A stretch of 64,000 nucleotides of DNA from Roseivivax lentus. Its GTDB lineage: Bacteria > Pseudomonadota > Alphaproteobacteria > Rhodobacterales > Rhodobacteraceae. This document shows positions 43,824 to 63,009 of this stretch, in pieces. A program made the translations under genes and the position numbers. Every line of letters starts with the position of its first letter. Position 1 is the first letter of the stretch. The notes below the pieces were generated by a model that searched no databases, was not told the DNA's origin, and was given only the letters and a program-made list of their open reading frames with translations. Location: the NCBI RefSeq assembly GCF_900156805.1, contig NZ_FTOQ01000018.1, positions 1 through 64,000 of the forward strand. Reading direction: 5' to 3'.

Positions 43824-43857
43824 GCGCCCATCGCGCCCGACCGCCCGCCGCGGCCCC

Positions 43858-44355
43858 TCAATAGATATAGCGGATCTGATCGGTCCAATAGCGTTCCATG
43901 CGGCGCAGGGCATGGGTGATATCCTCGAGCCCGTCGGGACCCAGAACGCCCTTGGCTTCCAGACCTTCGGCATGACGCGCGAACAGCCCCTCGACCAGAT
44001 CTCGGATCTCCCGGCCTTTGTCGGTCAGCTTGACGCGCACCGCCCGGCGGTCGATCTCGCAGCGCTGATGGTGCATGTACCCGGCTTCGACCAGCTTCTT
44101 GAGATTGTAGCTGACATTGGAGCCCTGGTAATAGCCGCGCGTCTTCAACTCCCCCGCCGTGACCTCGTTGTCGCCGATGTTGAACAGCAGGAGCGCCTGC
44201 ACCGCGTTGATCTGCAACACGCCCACGCGTTCGAATTCGTCCTTGATGACGTCGAGCAACAACCGATGCAATCGCTCCACGAGCGAGAGCGCATCGAGAT
44301 AGGTCATCATGAAGCTGGCCTGCCCGGCCCGCCCCAGAGAAGAATGGATGCTCAT
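43858..44355 (-). CDS. MarR-family regulator, LdtR-like
   Basis: A 165-residue winged-helix protein. The recognition region is VTAGELKTRGYYQGSNVSYNLKKLVEAGYMHHQ with the wing RCEIDRRAVRVKLTDKG. The opening LQINAVQALLLFNIGDNE is typical of LdtR, which controls L,D-transpeptidase and stress genes in Rhizobiales. By that similarity it may affect cell-wall remodelling, but no target gene is adjacent. Confidence 0.82.
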   Translation of the reverse strand: MSIHSSLGRAGQASFMMTYLDALSLVERLHRLLLDVIKDEFERVGVLQINAVQALLLFNIGDNEVTAGELKTRGYYQGSNVSYNLKKLVEAGYMHHQRCEIDRRAVRVKLTDKGREIRDLVEGLFARHAEGLEAKGVLGPDGLEDITHALRRMERYWTDQIRYIY

Positions 44356-44415
44356 ACGCTGTCTCCGCTGATCCCTTGATCGGCGTGCAGCATTGGCGAA
44401 AAAACCGAAGATTAG

Positions 44416-46425
<2,010 letters not shown>

Positions 46426-46437
46426 GGAGCCAGACCC

Positions 46438-46833
46438 ATGTCCAGCGACCTGCCCGAGTATTACTTCCGCGTCCGCGAGAACGGCGCGCTGGTGTTCCGG
46501 CTCGACACCGAGAACCGGCAGCGGCGCATCGAGATGGAGCCGATCGCGGTCGTGAACATCCGCAACGGCGAGATCAAGCCGCAGGGCGACCGTGCCCTGA
46601 GCGCCGGGGACATCGCCGAGATCGAGGGCTGGATGGACGGTCGCCGGGCGCTCGTCGCGGCTCGGGACATGGACGATATCCACCGCGCCATCGACCACAT
46701 GAACCTGACGGCGCAATGGGCGCAGTCCAAGGCTACCGCCGAGCAGCTGGAAGAGGTCACCGATGCGCTGCTGCTGGCCATGCACGACCTGCGCACGGTG
46801 CTGGTGCGCAAGAAAGCGGACCGGCTGGGATAG
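46438..46833 (+). CDS. Conserved hypothetical protein
   Basis: A 131-residue acidic soluble protein. The first half is predicted beta (YYFRVRENGALVFRLDTENRQRRIEMEPIAVVNIRNG), the second half helical with a late coiled stretch (TAEQLEEVTDALLLAMHDLRTVLV). I do not recognise a family. It follows aspC with GGAG before its ATG and is likely co-transcribed. Confidence 0.65.
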   Translation: MSSDLPEYYFRVRENGALVFRLDTENRQRRIEMEPIAVVNIRNGEIKPQGDRALSAGDIAEIEGWMDGRRALVAARDMDDIHRAIDHMNLTAQWAQSKATAEQLEEVTDALLLAMHDLRTVLVRKKADRLG

Positions 46834-46910
46834 GCCGACGCGTCTGCGCGGCGGCGGATCGTGGGCAAAAGGCGGGGCAACCCGTCGGGCCGCGACCGAG
46901 AAGCCCGGCC

Positions 46911-47222
46911 CTAGGCCCAGGCCAGCGCCGTGCCCACCAGCACCAGCGCGATCCCGGCCACTTCCCGTGCGGTGAAGCTTTCTCCGAAGAGCAGGATCGA
47001 CACGGTTCCGATGATCAGCACCTCGGCCCCGAGGATGCCCACATAGACGATCCCCAGACGTTCCTGTTTCAGGGCAAGCACTTCGAAGGCGCCGGCGATC
47101 AGCAGGGCGCCGGCAATCGCGATCAGGATCCAGGGGCTGGGGCCGACCCACCATGACTTCATGGCGATCATCGCGATGCAATAGAAGCCTGCCGAAGCGA
47201 GGACGATCAAGGGAATGGCCAT
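46911..47222 (-). CDS. Small multidrug-resistance-type membrane protein
   Basis: A 103-residue protein with four membrane helices of the drug/metabolite transporter superfamily: FYCIAMIAMKSW, WILIAIAGALLIAGAFEVLAL, GIVYVGILGAEVLIIGTVSI and GIALVLVGTALAWA. Compared with EmrE the membrane glutamate of helix 1 is absent, so it may carry other substrates. It lies alone upstream of the rpoBC operon end. Confidence 0.75.
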   Translation of the reverse strand: MAIPLIVLASAGFYCIAMIAMKSWWVGPSPWILIAIAGALLIAGAFEVLALKQERLGIVYVGILGAEVLIIGTVSILLFGESFTAREVAGIALVLVGTALAWA

Positions 47223-47320
47223 GTCAAAAGACCTTCAGAACAATGCCTCATGATACCACGGGCCGTGACGTCGGGTAAGTCGGGAATACATGGCCTGCCC
47301 GATCGCGCGGCAGCTGCGGC

Positions 47321-47353
47321 AAAAAAGAAAAGGCCCCGCGCGATGCGGGGCCT
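47321..47353 (-). terminator. Terminator of the rpoBC operon
   Basis: On the minus strand AGGCCCCGC / GCGGGGCCT stem followed by TTTCTTTTTT, 25 bases after the rpoC stop codon. Confidence 0.92.
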
Positions 47354-47377
47354 TTCGATGTCGGGGAAGAGGCGCGG

Positions 47378-51625
<4,248 letters not shown>

Positions 51626-51670
51626 GTCTTTTCCTCAGAGTTCAGAGGGTGCGGGGGGGAAGAGCGGGGC

Positions 51671-51738
51671 CTGGATTTTCGCAAAATTCAGGCCGGTTTC
51701 CGCGCGGAAACCGGGGCGGATTTTCGATGAAAATCCGC
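51671..51738. repeat. Three consecutive hairpins between rpoB and rpoC
   Basis: Three inverted repeats follow each other: 51671-51691 (CTGGATTTT-cgc-AAAATTCAG, one mismatch), 51693-51714 (CCGGTTTCCGC / GCGGAAACCGG, perfect) and 51716-51738 (GCGGATTTT-cgatg-AAAATCCGC, perfect). None carries a T run. They may set the relative level or stability of the rpoC part of the transcript, or be copies of small palindromic repeats. Confidence 0.8.
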
Positions 51739-51753
51739 GCCCGGAGACTGGCG

Positions 51754-55893
<4,140 letters not shown>

Positions 55894-56171
55894 GGTCGCT
55901 TGTCACCTTTCAGTGTCTCTTCCGAGGACGCGCCCGTCGGGCATCGGGTGCGCGCTCAACCGAGAAGGAAGGCTCCGATCCATTCATGGCCCCTGTCCCA
56001 CCAGAGGCCTCCCGATCGAAGGAACCTTGCCTGAGGAAGGCCCCTCTTCGCGTTCCGGATCGACATCCGTGGCGCGAAGGGCCTCGCTTAGACAGGTTCG
56101 GCTGGACCCGGGACGTCCCCGAATCCAGCCAGTATTTTGCTCGTCCCGGCCGGGTCGCCCCGACCTCGGGA

Positions 56172-56552
56172 TTACTTGAGCTCGATCTCGGCGCCAGCCT
56201 CTTCGAGCTTCTTCTTGATCTCTTCGGCTTCGTCCTTGGAGACCTGCTCCTTGACGGCCTTGCCACCCGCTTCGACGAGTTCCTTGGCTTCCTTGAGGCC
56301 AAGGCCGGTGATCGCGCGGACTTCCTTGATCACGTTGATCTTGGAGGCGCCTGCCGACTTCAGGATGACGTCGAATTCGGTCTGCTCTTCGGCAGCCGCG
56401 CCGGCGTCGCCGCCTGCGGGGCCGGCCATCATGACCGCGCCGCCAGCGGCGGGCTCGATGCCGTATTCGTCCTTGAGGATGGTCTTGAGTTCCTGGGCTT
56501 CGAGAAGCGTCAGGTTGACGATGTCTTCTGCAAGTTTCTTCAGATCAGCCAT
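56172..56552 (-). CDS. rplL: Ribosomal protein bL12 (L7/L12)
   Basis: A 126-residue stalk protein: N-terminal dimerisation helices, an alanine/glycine-rich hinge (about 38-54) and the C-terminal factor-binding domain [20 protein letters not shown]. It lies 72 bases after rplJ on the same strand. The 260-base gap to rpoB could hold an attenuator or a processing site. Confidence 0.98.
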   Translation of the reverse strand: MADLKKLAEDIVNLTLLEAQELKTILKDEYGIEPAAGGAVMMAGPAGGDAGAAAEEQTEFDVILKSAGASKINVIKEVRAITGLGLKEAKELVEAGGKAVKEQVSKDEAEEIKKKLEEAGAEIELK

Positions 56553-56624
56553 TGTGACTTCTTTCCGTATCTAGATGTGTTCCAACGTGCGGGATGCAAC
56601 CCCACGAGGGTCCCATTGGGTGCC

Positions 56625-57143
56625 TTAGGCCGCCTCGGCCTTTTCTTCGATGGTCGACAGGATCGAGGCGATGTTCGAAGCAGGTGCGCCAATCGCGCCG
56701 GCGATGTTGGATGCGGGTGCGCCGATGCAGCTTGCGATCTGAGCGATAAGCTCGTCGCGCGAGGGCATCTTCGACACGGCTTCCACACCGGCCCGGTCAA
56801 GAGCGGTCTCACCCATTGCGCCGCCAAGAATCTCAAGCTTCTTGTTATCCTTGGCGAAGTCCTCGACCACCTTGGCTGCTGCCACGGGGTCTTCGGAATA
56901 GGTCAGAACGGTCATGCCCTCGAGATAGGTCGCGATGCTTGCGCAGGGCTTCCCGTCGAGGGCGATCTTGGCGAGCCTGTTCTTGGCGACGCGCACGGAC
57001 GCCCCGGCATCGCGTGCGCGACCCCGGAGATCCTGCATCTCGGCAACCGTGAGACCTTCGTAATGGGCAACCACCACGACGCCAGAGCTTTCGAAGATCT
57101 GGCCGAGTTCCTCGACCACTTTCTCTTTCTGGGCTCTATCCAC
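56625..57143 (-). CDS. rplJ: Ribosomal protein uL10
   Basis: A 172-residue L10, anchor for the L12 dimers at the ribosomal stalk. [25 protein letters not shown] and the C-terminal alanine-rich helix that binds L12 are intact. It is preceded by a 430-base gap without a gene, which must hold the promoter and the usual autoregulatory leader. Confidence 0.98.
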   Translation of the reverse strand: MDRAQKEKVVEELGQIFESSGVVVVAHYEGLTVAEMQDLRGRARDAGASVRVAKNRLAKIALDGKPCASIATYLEGMTVLTYSEDPVAAAKVVEDFAKDNKKLEILGGAMGETALDRAGVEAVSKMPSRDELIAQIASCIGAPASNIAGAIGAPASNIASILSTIEEKAEAA

Positions 57144-57573
57144 AGTTCTACTCCAAGTATTGGAGGGTTTCCCCTCCGGCTCTTTTTGCTGGGTCCTCCG
57201 AGGAGAGCCCGGCGATCAGGTCCGAACGGGGTGTCGCAATCGCGGATCCGGCACTTCTTGCGAAGCGAAGGACTGAAATGCTCTTCCCGTCTCAGGCAGG
57301 AATTACGGGGCCACATCAGGGGCGGACCCACCCACCGTCTCGGACGAAACGAGGGCAATTGCGAATCACACGAATGCCCTCAAGTGTTGCGTCTAAAGAA
57401 TTTGAGGAATCTTGCCAAGGGGGAGCGGGCGCAAAACGCGCCGCATCCTTCCCATGGCTGGGCGAAAGGATGCCCTGCCCGCGCGGCCCGGTCAAGATGC
57501 ATTGAAAACGGGCGGTTCGGGCGGTGCTCGGGAACGCGTGCCCCCTGTGCCTGCAAGCCGCGGCCCCGCGGGA
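57144..57573 (-). promoter_or_regulatory. Probable rplJL leader and promoter region
   Basis: A 430-base stretch without a supported gene between the inserted glycosyltransferase gene and rplJ. In many bacteria this place holds an L10-binding leader RNA that shuts down rplJL translation. I cannot point to the exact L10 site; the gap after a strong terminator at 58592-58621 means rplJL-rpoBC needs a promoter here or upstream inside the inserted gene. Confidence 0.45.
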
Positions 57574-58488
57574 TCAGGCCGCCCTGTCGAGCCCCGACGC
57601 CTCGCGCCCGATCTCGGCGACCGGCACCGACAGGAGCCGCCCGGCATCGGACAGCACCTGCAGGCGCTCCGGGCCGAAGACATGCAGCTCGGCGTAGATC
57701 TTCCACAGCTCCGCCTCGGGCGCATCCGCCTCCATCGCGCTGAGCAGCATGGTCTTCATCCGGTCCACATAGCCGCGCGAGGACAGGCGCCAGTCGAGTT
57801 TCGCCCGCCAGTTCGCGAAGCCGCGATCGACGAAATGCAGCAGATGCGCGCCGTCCTCATGGGTCATGATCCGCGCCGCGATCAGGTCGCGGCCCTCGAC
57901 CGCGGCCCAGTGCTGGCGGATGCGCACCCGCGATCCGAGCCCGGTGCGGGTGCAGGACTTGCCCGCGATATGACCCGCGAAGCCCTCCCGCGTCCGCAGA
58001 TGCCCGGCGAGGTTGGAATAGAGCGCCTGGCGCAGCCAGCGCGGTTGCGGCAGCCGGAAATGGTAGCACGCCCCGTCCTGCGGGGTCTGCACGTGTTCCG
58101 CGCTGCGGATGGTCACGGCGACGGTCTCGGGCTCCTGCGCGTCCAGCTCCTCGGCCAGGGTCCGGCCGTCGAGATGGAAATACTCGTCTCCGTCGAGCGC
58201 CGCGAACCATCCGACCGGGGCCGCGTGATAGGCGTAGGTCAGGAAATGGTTCTGCCGCATCGGGAAGGCCTTGTCGGCGCCGATGCCGACGCGGGCCCAG
58301 AAATCCGGCGTGCCGCGCTCGGCGATCACGTCCGGCGCGCCGCCCAATCCCTCGACCGCCGGGTCGTCGGGATCGTCGAAACACAGGTGGAACCGCGTCA
58401 CGCCCTGCGCACGGTGATAGGCGATGAAGCCGCGCACCGTGTCGACCGGCTCCTTCAGGATGGCGGCCATCGTCAGGTTCTGCGCCAT
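57574..58488 (-). CDS. Glycosyltransferase family 2-like protein inserted in the ribosomal block
   Basis: A 304-residue cytoplasmic protein. The start TMAAILKEPVDTVRGFIAYHRAQGV and the D-x-D-type motif WFAALDGDEYFHLDG are those of glycosyltransferases of the GT92/GT2-like group (DUF23-type), followed by a conserved histidine region (DGAHLLHFVDRGF). It should transfer a sugar to a surface or soluble acceptor. It stands between rplA and rplJ, where relatives have only a leader, and has the same orientation. The high G+C and codon use match the core, so the insertion is old. Confidence 0.75.
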   Translation of the reverse strand: MAQNLTMAAILKEPVDTVRGFIAYHRAQGVTRFHLCFDDPDDPAVEGLGGAPDVIAERGTPDFWARVGIGADKAFPMRQNHFLTYAYHAAPVGWFAALDGDEYFHLDGRTLAEELDAQEPETVAVTIRSAEHVQTPQDGACYHFRLPQPRWLRQALYSNLAGHLRTREGFAGHIAGKSCTRTGLGSRVRIRQHWAAVEGRDLIAARIMTHEDGAHLLHFVDRGFANWRAKLDWRLSSRGYVDRMKTMLLSAMEADAPEAELWKIYAELHVFGPERLQVLSDAGRLLSVPVAEIGREASGLDRAA

Positions 58489-58591
58489 GTCGGGTCCTGC
58501 CTTCGCCTCTGCTGGGCCGTCGGGATGCGGTTCACCCCCGCCTCTTGTCGATACGCCGGAAAGCTTAAGGGAGCGTTTGCGCCTTGAGAAG

Positions 58592-58621
58592 AAAAACGGG
58601 CGGCCCCGAAGGACCGCCCGT
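58592..58621 (-). terminator. Terminator after rplA
   Basis: On the minus strand GACGGGCGG / CCGCCCGT stem with a short loop, followed by TTTTTCTT. It separates rplKA from the inserted glycosyltransferase gene and rplJL. Confidence 0.9.
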
Positions 58622-58692
58622 CTCGAAATGGTTCAGGTGATGCAGCGCGGACCCAGCGGCCCGCGTTGCGGCGCCCGATCAGTTGCCCCCGA

Positions 58693-59391
58693 TCAGTTGC
58701 CGGTGGCGTTGGTCACGTCGACGGTGACGCCCGGACCCATGGTCGAGGACAGCGACACCTTCTTCATGTAGGTGCCCTTCGCGCCGGTGGGCTTCGCCTT
58801 CGACACGGCGTCCACGAAGGCGCGGATGTTCTCGACGAGCTTCGCCTCGTCGAAGGACACCTTGCCCACGCCCGCATGCACGACGCCGGCCTTCTCGGCC
58901 TTGAACTGAACCTGGCCGCCCTTGGCCGCCTCGACGGCTTCCTTGACGTCCATGGTCACTGTGCCGACCTTGGGGTTCGGCATCAGGTTCCGGGGGCCGA
59001 GGACCTTACCGAGACGGCCGACGATCGGCATCATGTCGGGGGTCGCGATGCAGCGGTCGAACTCGATCTTGCCGGACTGCACGGTCTCCATCAGGTCTTC
59101 CGCGCCGACGATGTCGGCACCGGCGGCCTGGGCCTCTTCGGCCTTGGCACCGCGGGCGAAGACGGCGACGCGGACGGTCTTGCCGGTGCCGTTGGGCAGA
59201 CCCACGACGCCGCGGACCATCTGGTCGGCGTGGCGCGGATCGACGCCGAGATTCATCGCGATCTCGACGGTCTCGTCGAACTTGGTGTTCGCGTTCGACT
59301 TGATGAGGGCCACGGCCTCTTCGACGGTCAGGTCTTCCTTGCCGGCGAAAGCGTCGCGGGCGGCACGGGTGCGTTTTCCGAGTTTTGCCAT
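58693..59391 (-). CDS. rplA: Ribosomal protein uL1
   Basis: A 232-residue L1 with the two-domain pattern [26 protein letters not shown] and the [10 protein letters not shown] loop that binds 23S rRNA. It is one base after rplK in the same operon, and L1 likely represses the operon by binding its mRNA. A strong terminator follows. Confidence 0.98.
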   Translation of the reverse strand: MAKLGKRTRAARDAFAGKEDLTVEEAVALIKSNANTKFDETVEIAMNLGVDPRHADQMVRGVVGLPNGTGKTVRVAVFARGAKAEEAQAAGADIVGAEDLMETVQSGKIEFDRCIATPDMMPIVGRLGKVLGPRNLMPNPKVGTVTMDVKEAVEAAKGGQVQFKAEKAGVVHAGVGKVSFDEAKLVENIRAFVDAVSKAKPTGAKGTYMKKVSLSSTMGPGVTVDVTNATGN

Positions 59392-59392
59392 C

Positions 59393-59842
59393 TTACTTCA
59401 CCTCGATGCCCATGGATTTCGCCGAACCGAGGACGATCTTCATCGCAGCCTCGATGTCATTCGCCGAGAGGTCCTTCATCTTGGCCTCGGCGATTTCGCG
59501 CACCTGCTTGCGGGTCACGGTCGCAACGGTCTCGCGGCCCGGTGCCTCGGCACCGCGGGGGCGGTTGCGCTTGCCCACGGGCTTCAGGCCGGCGGCCTTC
59601 TTCAGATAGTAAGACGCGGGCGGCGTCTTGATATCCATCGTGAAGGACTTGTCCTGGTAGTAGGTGATCTCGGTGGGGCAAGGCGCACCCTGCTCCATGT
59701 CCTGCGTCTTGGCGTTGAACGCCTTGCAGAATTCCATGATGTTGATCCCGCGCTGACCGAGGGCGGGGCCCACCGGCGGCGAGGGGTTGGCAGCGCCTGC
59801 AGGGATCTGCAGCTTCATCTTGCCAGCAAGTTTCTTAGCCAT
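59393..59842 (-). CDS. rplK: Ribosomal protein uL11
   Basis: A 149-residue L11: [32 protein letters not shown] is the N-terminal domain and KSMGIEVK the end. It binds the GTPase-associated rRNA. A 61-base inverted repeat lies in the gap before it, after nusG. Confidence 0.98.
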   Translation of the reverse strand: MAKKLAGKMKLQIPAGAANPSPPVGPALGQRGINIMEFCKAFNAKTQDMEQGAPCPTEITYYQDKSFTMDIKTPPASYYLKKAAGLKPVGKRNRPRGAEAPGRETVATVTRKQVREIAEAKMKDLSANDIEAAMKIVLGSAKSMGIEVK

Positions 59843-59963
59843 CTGGCTATCTCCTTTTCCAACACATCCCGGGCGCGTCCCGGTCTGTCTTTCGTTGTGT
59901 GGTCAGGTCCGCGCGACGCGTCGCGCTCGCCTCCCACAATCGGTCCCGGCCTGTTGCCGGGGT

Positions 59964-60024
59964 GGTGGGTTTTCACCCACCCCACGCCCGAAGGCGCAGC
60001 TCGTAGGGTGGGTGAAAACCCACC
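59964..60024. repeat. 61-base palindromic element between nusG and rplK
   Basis: Two 19-base arms, GGTGGGTTTTCACCCACCC (59964-59982) and its exact reverse complement (60006-60024). Each arm can also fold on itself (GGTGGG/CCCACC), and a small CGCC-cgaa-GGCG hairpin sits between them. There is no T run. The layout is that of a REP- or MITE-like mobile palindrome rather than a normal terminator. Confidence 0.85.
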
Positions 60025-60034
60025 GCCACCCGTA

Positions 60035-60568
60035 TCAGCCCTGCTTGGTGACCTGGGTGAATTCCAGCTCGACGGGCGTCTCGCGACCGAAGATCGACAC
60101 CGCGACCCGCAGGCGCTGGTTGTCCTCGTCGACGCCCTCGACCATGCCGTCGAAATCCTCGAACGGGCCGTCGTTGACCTTGACCTTCTCGCCCACCTCG
60201 AAATGGATGAGCGTGCGCGGGGCCTCTTCGCCCTCTTGGACCCGGCCCAGAATCGCCTGCACCTCGGCATCGCGCATGGGCATCGGACGGCCCTGCGGAC
60301 CGAGGAACCCGGTGACGCGGTTGATCGAGTTGATCAGGTGATAGCCCTGGTCCGACATCTCCATCCGCACGAGCACGTAGCCCGGCATGAAGCGCCGCTC
60401 GGTGTTCACCTTCTTGCCGCGACGGATCTCGATGACCTCTTCGGTCGGGACGAGAACCTCTTCGATCTGGTCCTCGAGCCCCTGTTCGGCCACCGATGTC
60501 CGGATCTGTTCGGCCACCTTCTTCTCGAAATTCGAGAGAACGCTCACCGAATACCACCGCTTCGCCAT
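60035..60568 (-). CDS. nusG: Transcription antitermination protein NusG
   Basis: A 177-residue NusG: WYSVSVLSNFEKKVAEQI starts the NGN domain, and the C-terminal KOW domain carries EVGEKVKVNDGPFEDFDGMVEGVD. It binds RNA polymerase and links it to Rho or the ribosome. It is 170 bases downstream of secE, with a hairpin in between. Confidence 0.97.
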   Translation of the reverse strand: MAKRWYSVSVLSNFEKKVAEQIRTSVAEQGLEDQIEEVLVPTEEVIEIRRGKKVNTERRFMPGYVLVRMEMSDQGYHLINSINRVTGFLGPQGRPMPMRDAEVQAILGRVQEGEEAPRTLIHFEVGEKVKVNDGPFEDFDGMVEGVDEDNQRLRVAVSIFGRETPVELEFTQVTKQG

Positions 60569-60639
60569 CTGGCTGTGTCCTTGCTTTCTGCCGGGCCCGG
60601 GCGGGCCCTGTCTCAGTAGAATATTCCTAAATAGAAAAT

Positions 60640-60666
60640 GGCGTGCGCCCCGTGGCGGTGCACGCC
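60640..60666 (-). terminator. Hairpin between secE and nusG, possible attenuator
   Basis: On the minus strand GGCGTGC / GCACGCC arms (60666-60660 and 60646-60640) followed by ATTTTCTATTT. The T-rich end makes it a partial terminator; full termination would leave nusG without a promoter, so attenuation is more likely. Confidence 0.45.
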
Positions 60667-60738
60667 CTCTTCCGTTCTAGCCGCCGCCTTACTCTCGTCG
60701 CGGAGCGAATTCAAGTCCCGCGGGCGGTCGCGCCGGGC

Positions 60739-60939
60739 TCAGCCGCCGAACAATCCAAGGATGCCCTGCAGCCCGCTGCGGATGCCCAGATCGACGAGCG
60801 CGAAGAAGATCGCGGTCAGGGTCGCCATGATGAAGACCATCACCGTCGTCAGCACCACCTCGCGGCGGGTCGGCCAGACGACCTTGCTGACTTCGGCGCG
60901 CACCTGCTGGATGAACTGGATCGGGTTGGTCTTGGCCAT
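60739..60939 (-). CDS. secE: Protein translocase subunit SecE
   Basis: A 66-residue single-span SecE: FIQQVRAEVSKVVWPTRREV is the conserved amphipathic helix, followed by one membrane helix (about 28-50). It stabilises SecY in the translocon. The start ATG 60939 gives the standard length. Confidence 0.96.
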   Translation of the reverse strand: MAKTNPIQFIQQVRAEVSKVVWPTRREVVLTTVMVFIMATLTAIFFALVDLGIRSGLQGILGLFGG

Positions 60940-61306
60940 CGCTGGGACCTTCGGTTTGGGGCGGTTCCGCGGCAGATACGGCTTTGGCCCGCATCTTTCA
61001 AGCGCTGTCGGCCGAACTCGCCCCGAAGACGTGCCGTCCGCCCTGCCTCGCCACCGGCCCACGACCCGCAAGTAAATGAACGCGGGCGCGCAGGGGCGCG
61101 CGAACGCCGCAATCGGGCCTTTGGTTCCCGCGCGCTCGCGCACATCAAATCACGGATTGTTCACGCAAAAATCCACCCGCCGACCGGAACGGCATCGTGT
61201 TTGGCGGGTTCTATTCCCAGACCAAGGCGGAACACTCCGCCCGCCCCGCTTCCGGCCCGACGGGCCCACGCGCGGCAGAAGAAACGAGACGAAAGGAACG
61301 ACCGAT
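60940..61306. other. Divergent gap between secE and the secreted repeat gene
   Basis: 367 bases without a supported gene. It must carry promoters in both directions. The tRNA-Trp that normally lies next to secE has been separated from it by the secreted repeat gene. Confidence 0.4.
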
Positions 61307-61888
61307 ATGAAACGCTTTATGACTGCGACCGCCCTGACCCTTGCCCTCACCGGCCCGGCCTATGCCGCCACCGAAGGTGAAATCGCGACGATTCAGTCCT
61401 ACCTGCCCGATGCCGACATCTCCGCATGGAGCGACACCGAAGTGGCAAGCGCGCTGAACATCATCACGTCGACCGACAGCCGTTCGGACATCGTCGGCCG
61501 TCTCAGCGCCCTCTACACCGAACAAGACTTCGTGCCGATGACCGCGACCATCACCGAGGCGGAAATCGCGATCCTCGACGAATACGTGGATGGCGTCGAC
61601 TATACGATGCTGCCGCAGCCGACCGTGGATGCCGCCATCTCGGCCGCACAAAGCGGCGATGCAAGCGAGCGTGCCGCCCGGGTCCGCGCATTGCTGCAGG
61701 ACGATGGCCAGATGGTCAGCGAAATGAACACCGCGACGACCGGTGAAGTCGCCCTGATCAACAGCTACGCGCCGGAAATCGACGTGATGACGCTGAGCGA
61801 CGCACAGGTGAATTCGGCGCTGGCGATCATCTACTCGACCGACAGCCGCGGCAACATCGCGGGCAAGCTGAACGCCCTGTTCAACTAA
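61307..61888 (+). CDS. Secreted protein with three copies of a ~48-residue module
   Basis: A 193-residue protein with a signal peptide (1-20, AYA-A). The mature part is three related modules: residues 21-70 (TEGEIATIQSYLPDADISAWSDTEV...), 80-130 (ITEAEIAILDEYVDGVDYTML...) and 144-192 (TTGEVALINSYAPEIDVMTLSDAQV...). Modules 1 and 3 share the S-T-D-S-R turn and are closest; module 2 has drifted. The same module makes up the 75-residue proteins at 62700 and 63010. ATG 61307 follows GAAAGGAACG. Function unknown; an abundant periplasmic or extracellular helical protein is likely. Confidence 0.8.
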   Translation: MKRFMTATALTLALTGPAYAATEGEIATIQSYLPDADISAWSDTEVASALNIITSTDSRSDIVGRLSALYTEQDFVPMTATITEAEIAILDEYVDGVDYTMLPQPTVDAAISAAQSGDASERAARVRALLQDDGQMVSEMNTATTGEVALINSYAPEIDVMTLSDAQVNSALAIIYSTDSRGNIAGKLNALFN

Positions 61889-61927
61889 GAGTATCGCGGC
61901 CCCGTTGGCCGCAGCGTAACGAGTAAG

Positions 61928-61959
61928 AAAAAGGGGTCCGCATCGCGGGCCCCTTTTTT
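61928..61959 (+). terminator. Rho-independent terminator
   Basis: GGGGTCCGC-atc-GCGGGCCCC (61933-61953) followed by TTTTTT, 40 bases after the secreted repeat gene. Confidence 0.9.
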
Positions 61960-62001
61960 GCGTGTCCGCGCTGCGTGCAAACGGCTGCGCGGCCCCGTCG
62001 C

Positions 62002-62037
62002 GCCTGGACGAGCCTGGACGAGCCTGGACGAGCCTGA
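62002..62037. repeat. Ten-base tandem repeat, 3.6 copies
   Basis: The unit GCCTGGACGA is repeated three times and then broken (GCCTGACG). It lies between the terminator and the tRNA-Trp gene, outside any gene. Confidence 0.85.
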
Positions 62038-62120
62038 CGGCATTCGAAGGGAGGCGCACGCAGCCGCGCTCCGGCAGCCTCAGCGGCGCTGGTGATCGGC
62101 GTTCGTCTGATCGGAAATGT

Positions 62121-62196
62121 TGGCAGGGGCAGCAGGGCTCGAACCCGCGACCTACGGTTTTGGAGACCGTCGCTCTACCAGCTGAGCTATACCCCT
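62121..62196 (-). tRNA. tRNA-Trp (CCA anticodon)
   Basis: Complete cloverleaf on the minus strand: acceptor AGGGGTA with TGCCCCT, D-arm GCTC-AGCTGGTA-GAGC, anticodon stem ACGGT/ACCGT around CTCCAAA (anticodon CCA), T-arm GCGGG-TTCGAGC-CCTGC, discriminator G and encoded CCA (62123-62121). tRNA-Trp is the usual upstream neighbour of secE in alphaproteobacteria. Confidence 0.96.
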
Positions 62197-62699
62197 ACGC
62201 GGTGCCTGCGATACAGCCCTGCCGGTCCGGTTTCAAGAGGCGATTTGCGCCAGCCTCCCGTCACGTGCGGGTCGCCGCCCGCGCCGCCAATCTGTTTCAG
62301 ATGCGGCTTTTTCCTTCACGCGGATGACAGCGAAACGCCGCCTTGCGTGAGCGTGCAGTTACGCAGCCGTTACCCATATTTCAGAGCAAAAATGCACAGC
62401 GCCTGTGAGCGTTTGCCACTTGGGGAATTGTTGCGGAAACCGAGGCTGAAATCTCGTCTCCGTGACGGATATGAAATACATAATTCACTGTTTTTATGAG
62501 ATTTTTCGTCATTGTGTACGGCCGCATGCCTTTTGGATTTTCAAGGCAAAATCTCCGTGATCGACCGTGATGATTACCGTGATTGGCGGCGCTGGCAGGT
62601 CACCCCCATCTGTCAATCACCGGACGACAACGTCCCTAAGCAAACGCCTCACGGGGCAAACACACCGCCTCCCGGGGCACATTCATCAGGAGATACAAA
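62197..62699. other. Long A+T-rich gap before the tandem secreted genes
   Basis: 503 bases with no supported gene. The part 62330-62560 is the most A+T-rich of the right half of the window and probably contains the promoter of the small secreted genes. No clear operator or RNA motif could be named. Confidence 0.4.
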
Positions 62700-62927
62700 A
62701 TGACCAAGTTCACCACCGCCCTTGCCCTCGTACTCGCCACTGCCACCGGTTCCGCCGCCCTCGCCGCGACGGACGGCCAGATCGCCGAGATCGAGACCTT
62801 CGCCAATGTCGACACGTCCGGCCTGTCCAACGCCGAGATCGCCTCGCTGCTGAACGTCATCCATTCCGGCGGCAGCGTCTCCGAGAACCGCGCGCTCGTC
62901 CAGAACCTGGTCGGCAAGTACCAGTAA
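62700..62927 (+). CDS. Small secreted single-module protein, copy 1
   Basis: A 75-residue protein: signal peptide (1-22, ALA-A) and one module of the kind found three times in the protein at 61307 (DGQIAEIETFANVDTSGLSN, then an S-L-L-N-V-I helix). AGGAG lies nine bases before the ATG. The gene is repeated 310 bases further on with an identical mature part. Function unknown. Confidence 0.82.
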   Translation: MTKFTTALALVLATATGSAALAATDGQIAEIETFANVDTSGLSNAEIASLLNVIHSGGSVSENRALVQNLVGKYQ

Positions 62928-63009
62928 GCGAATGCGGGGCTGCCGCGCCTCCCTCGGCGGCCCCGACCATTTCCCTCTCAATCATCATTCCAGACACAGG
63001 ATCAAGATC

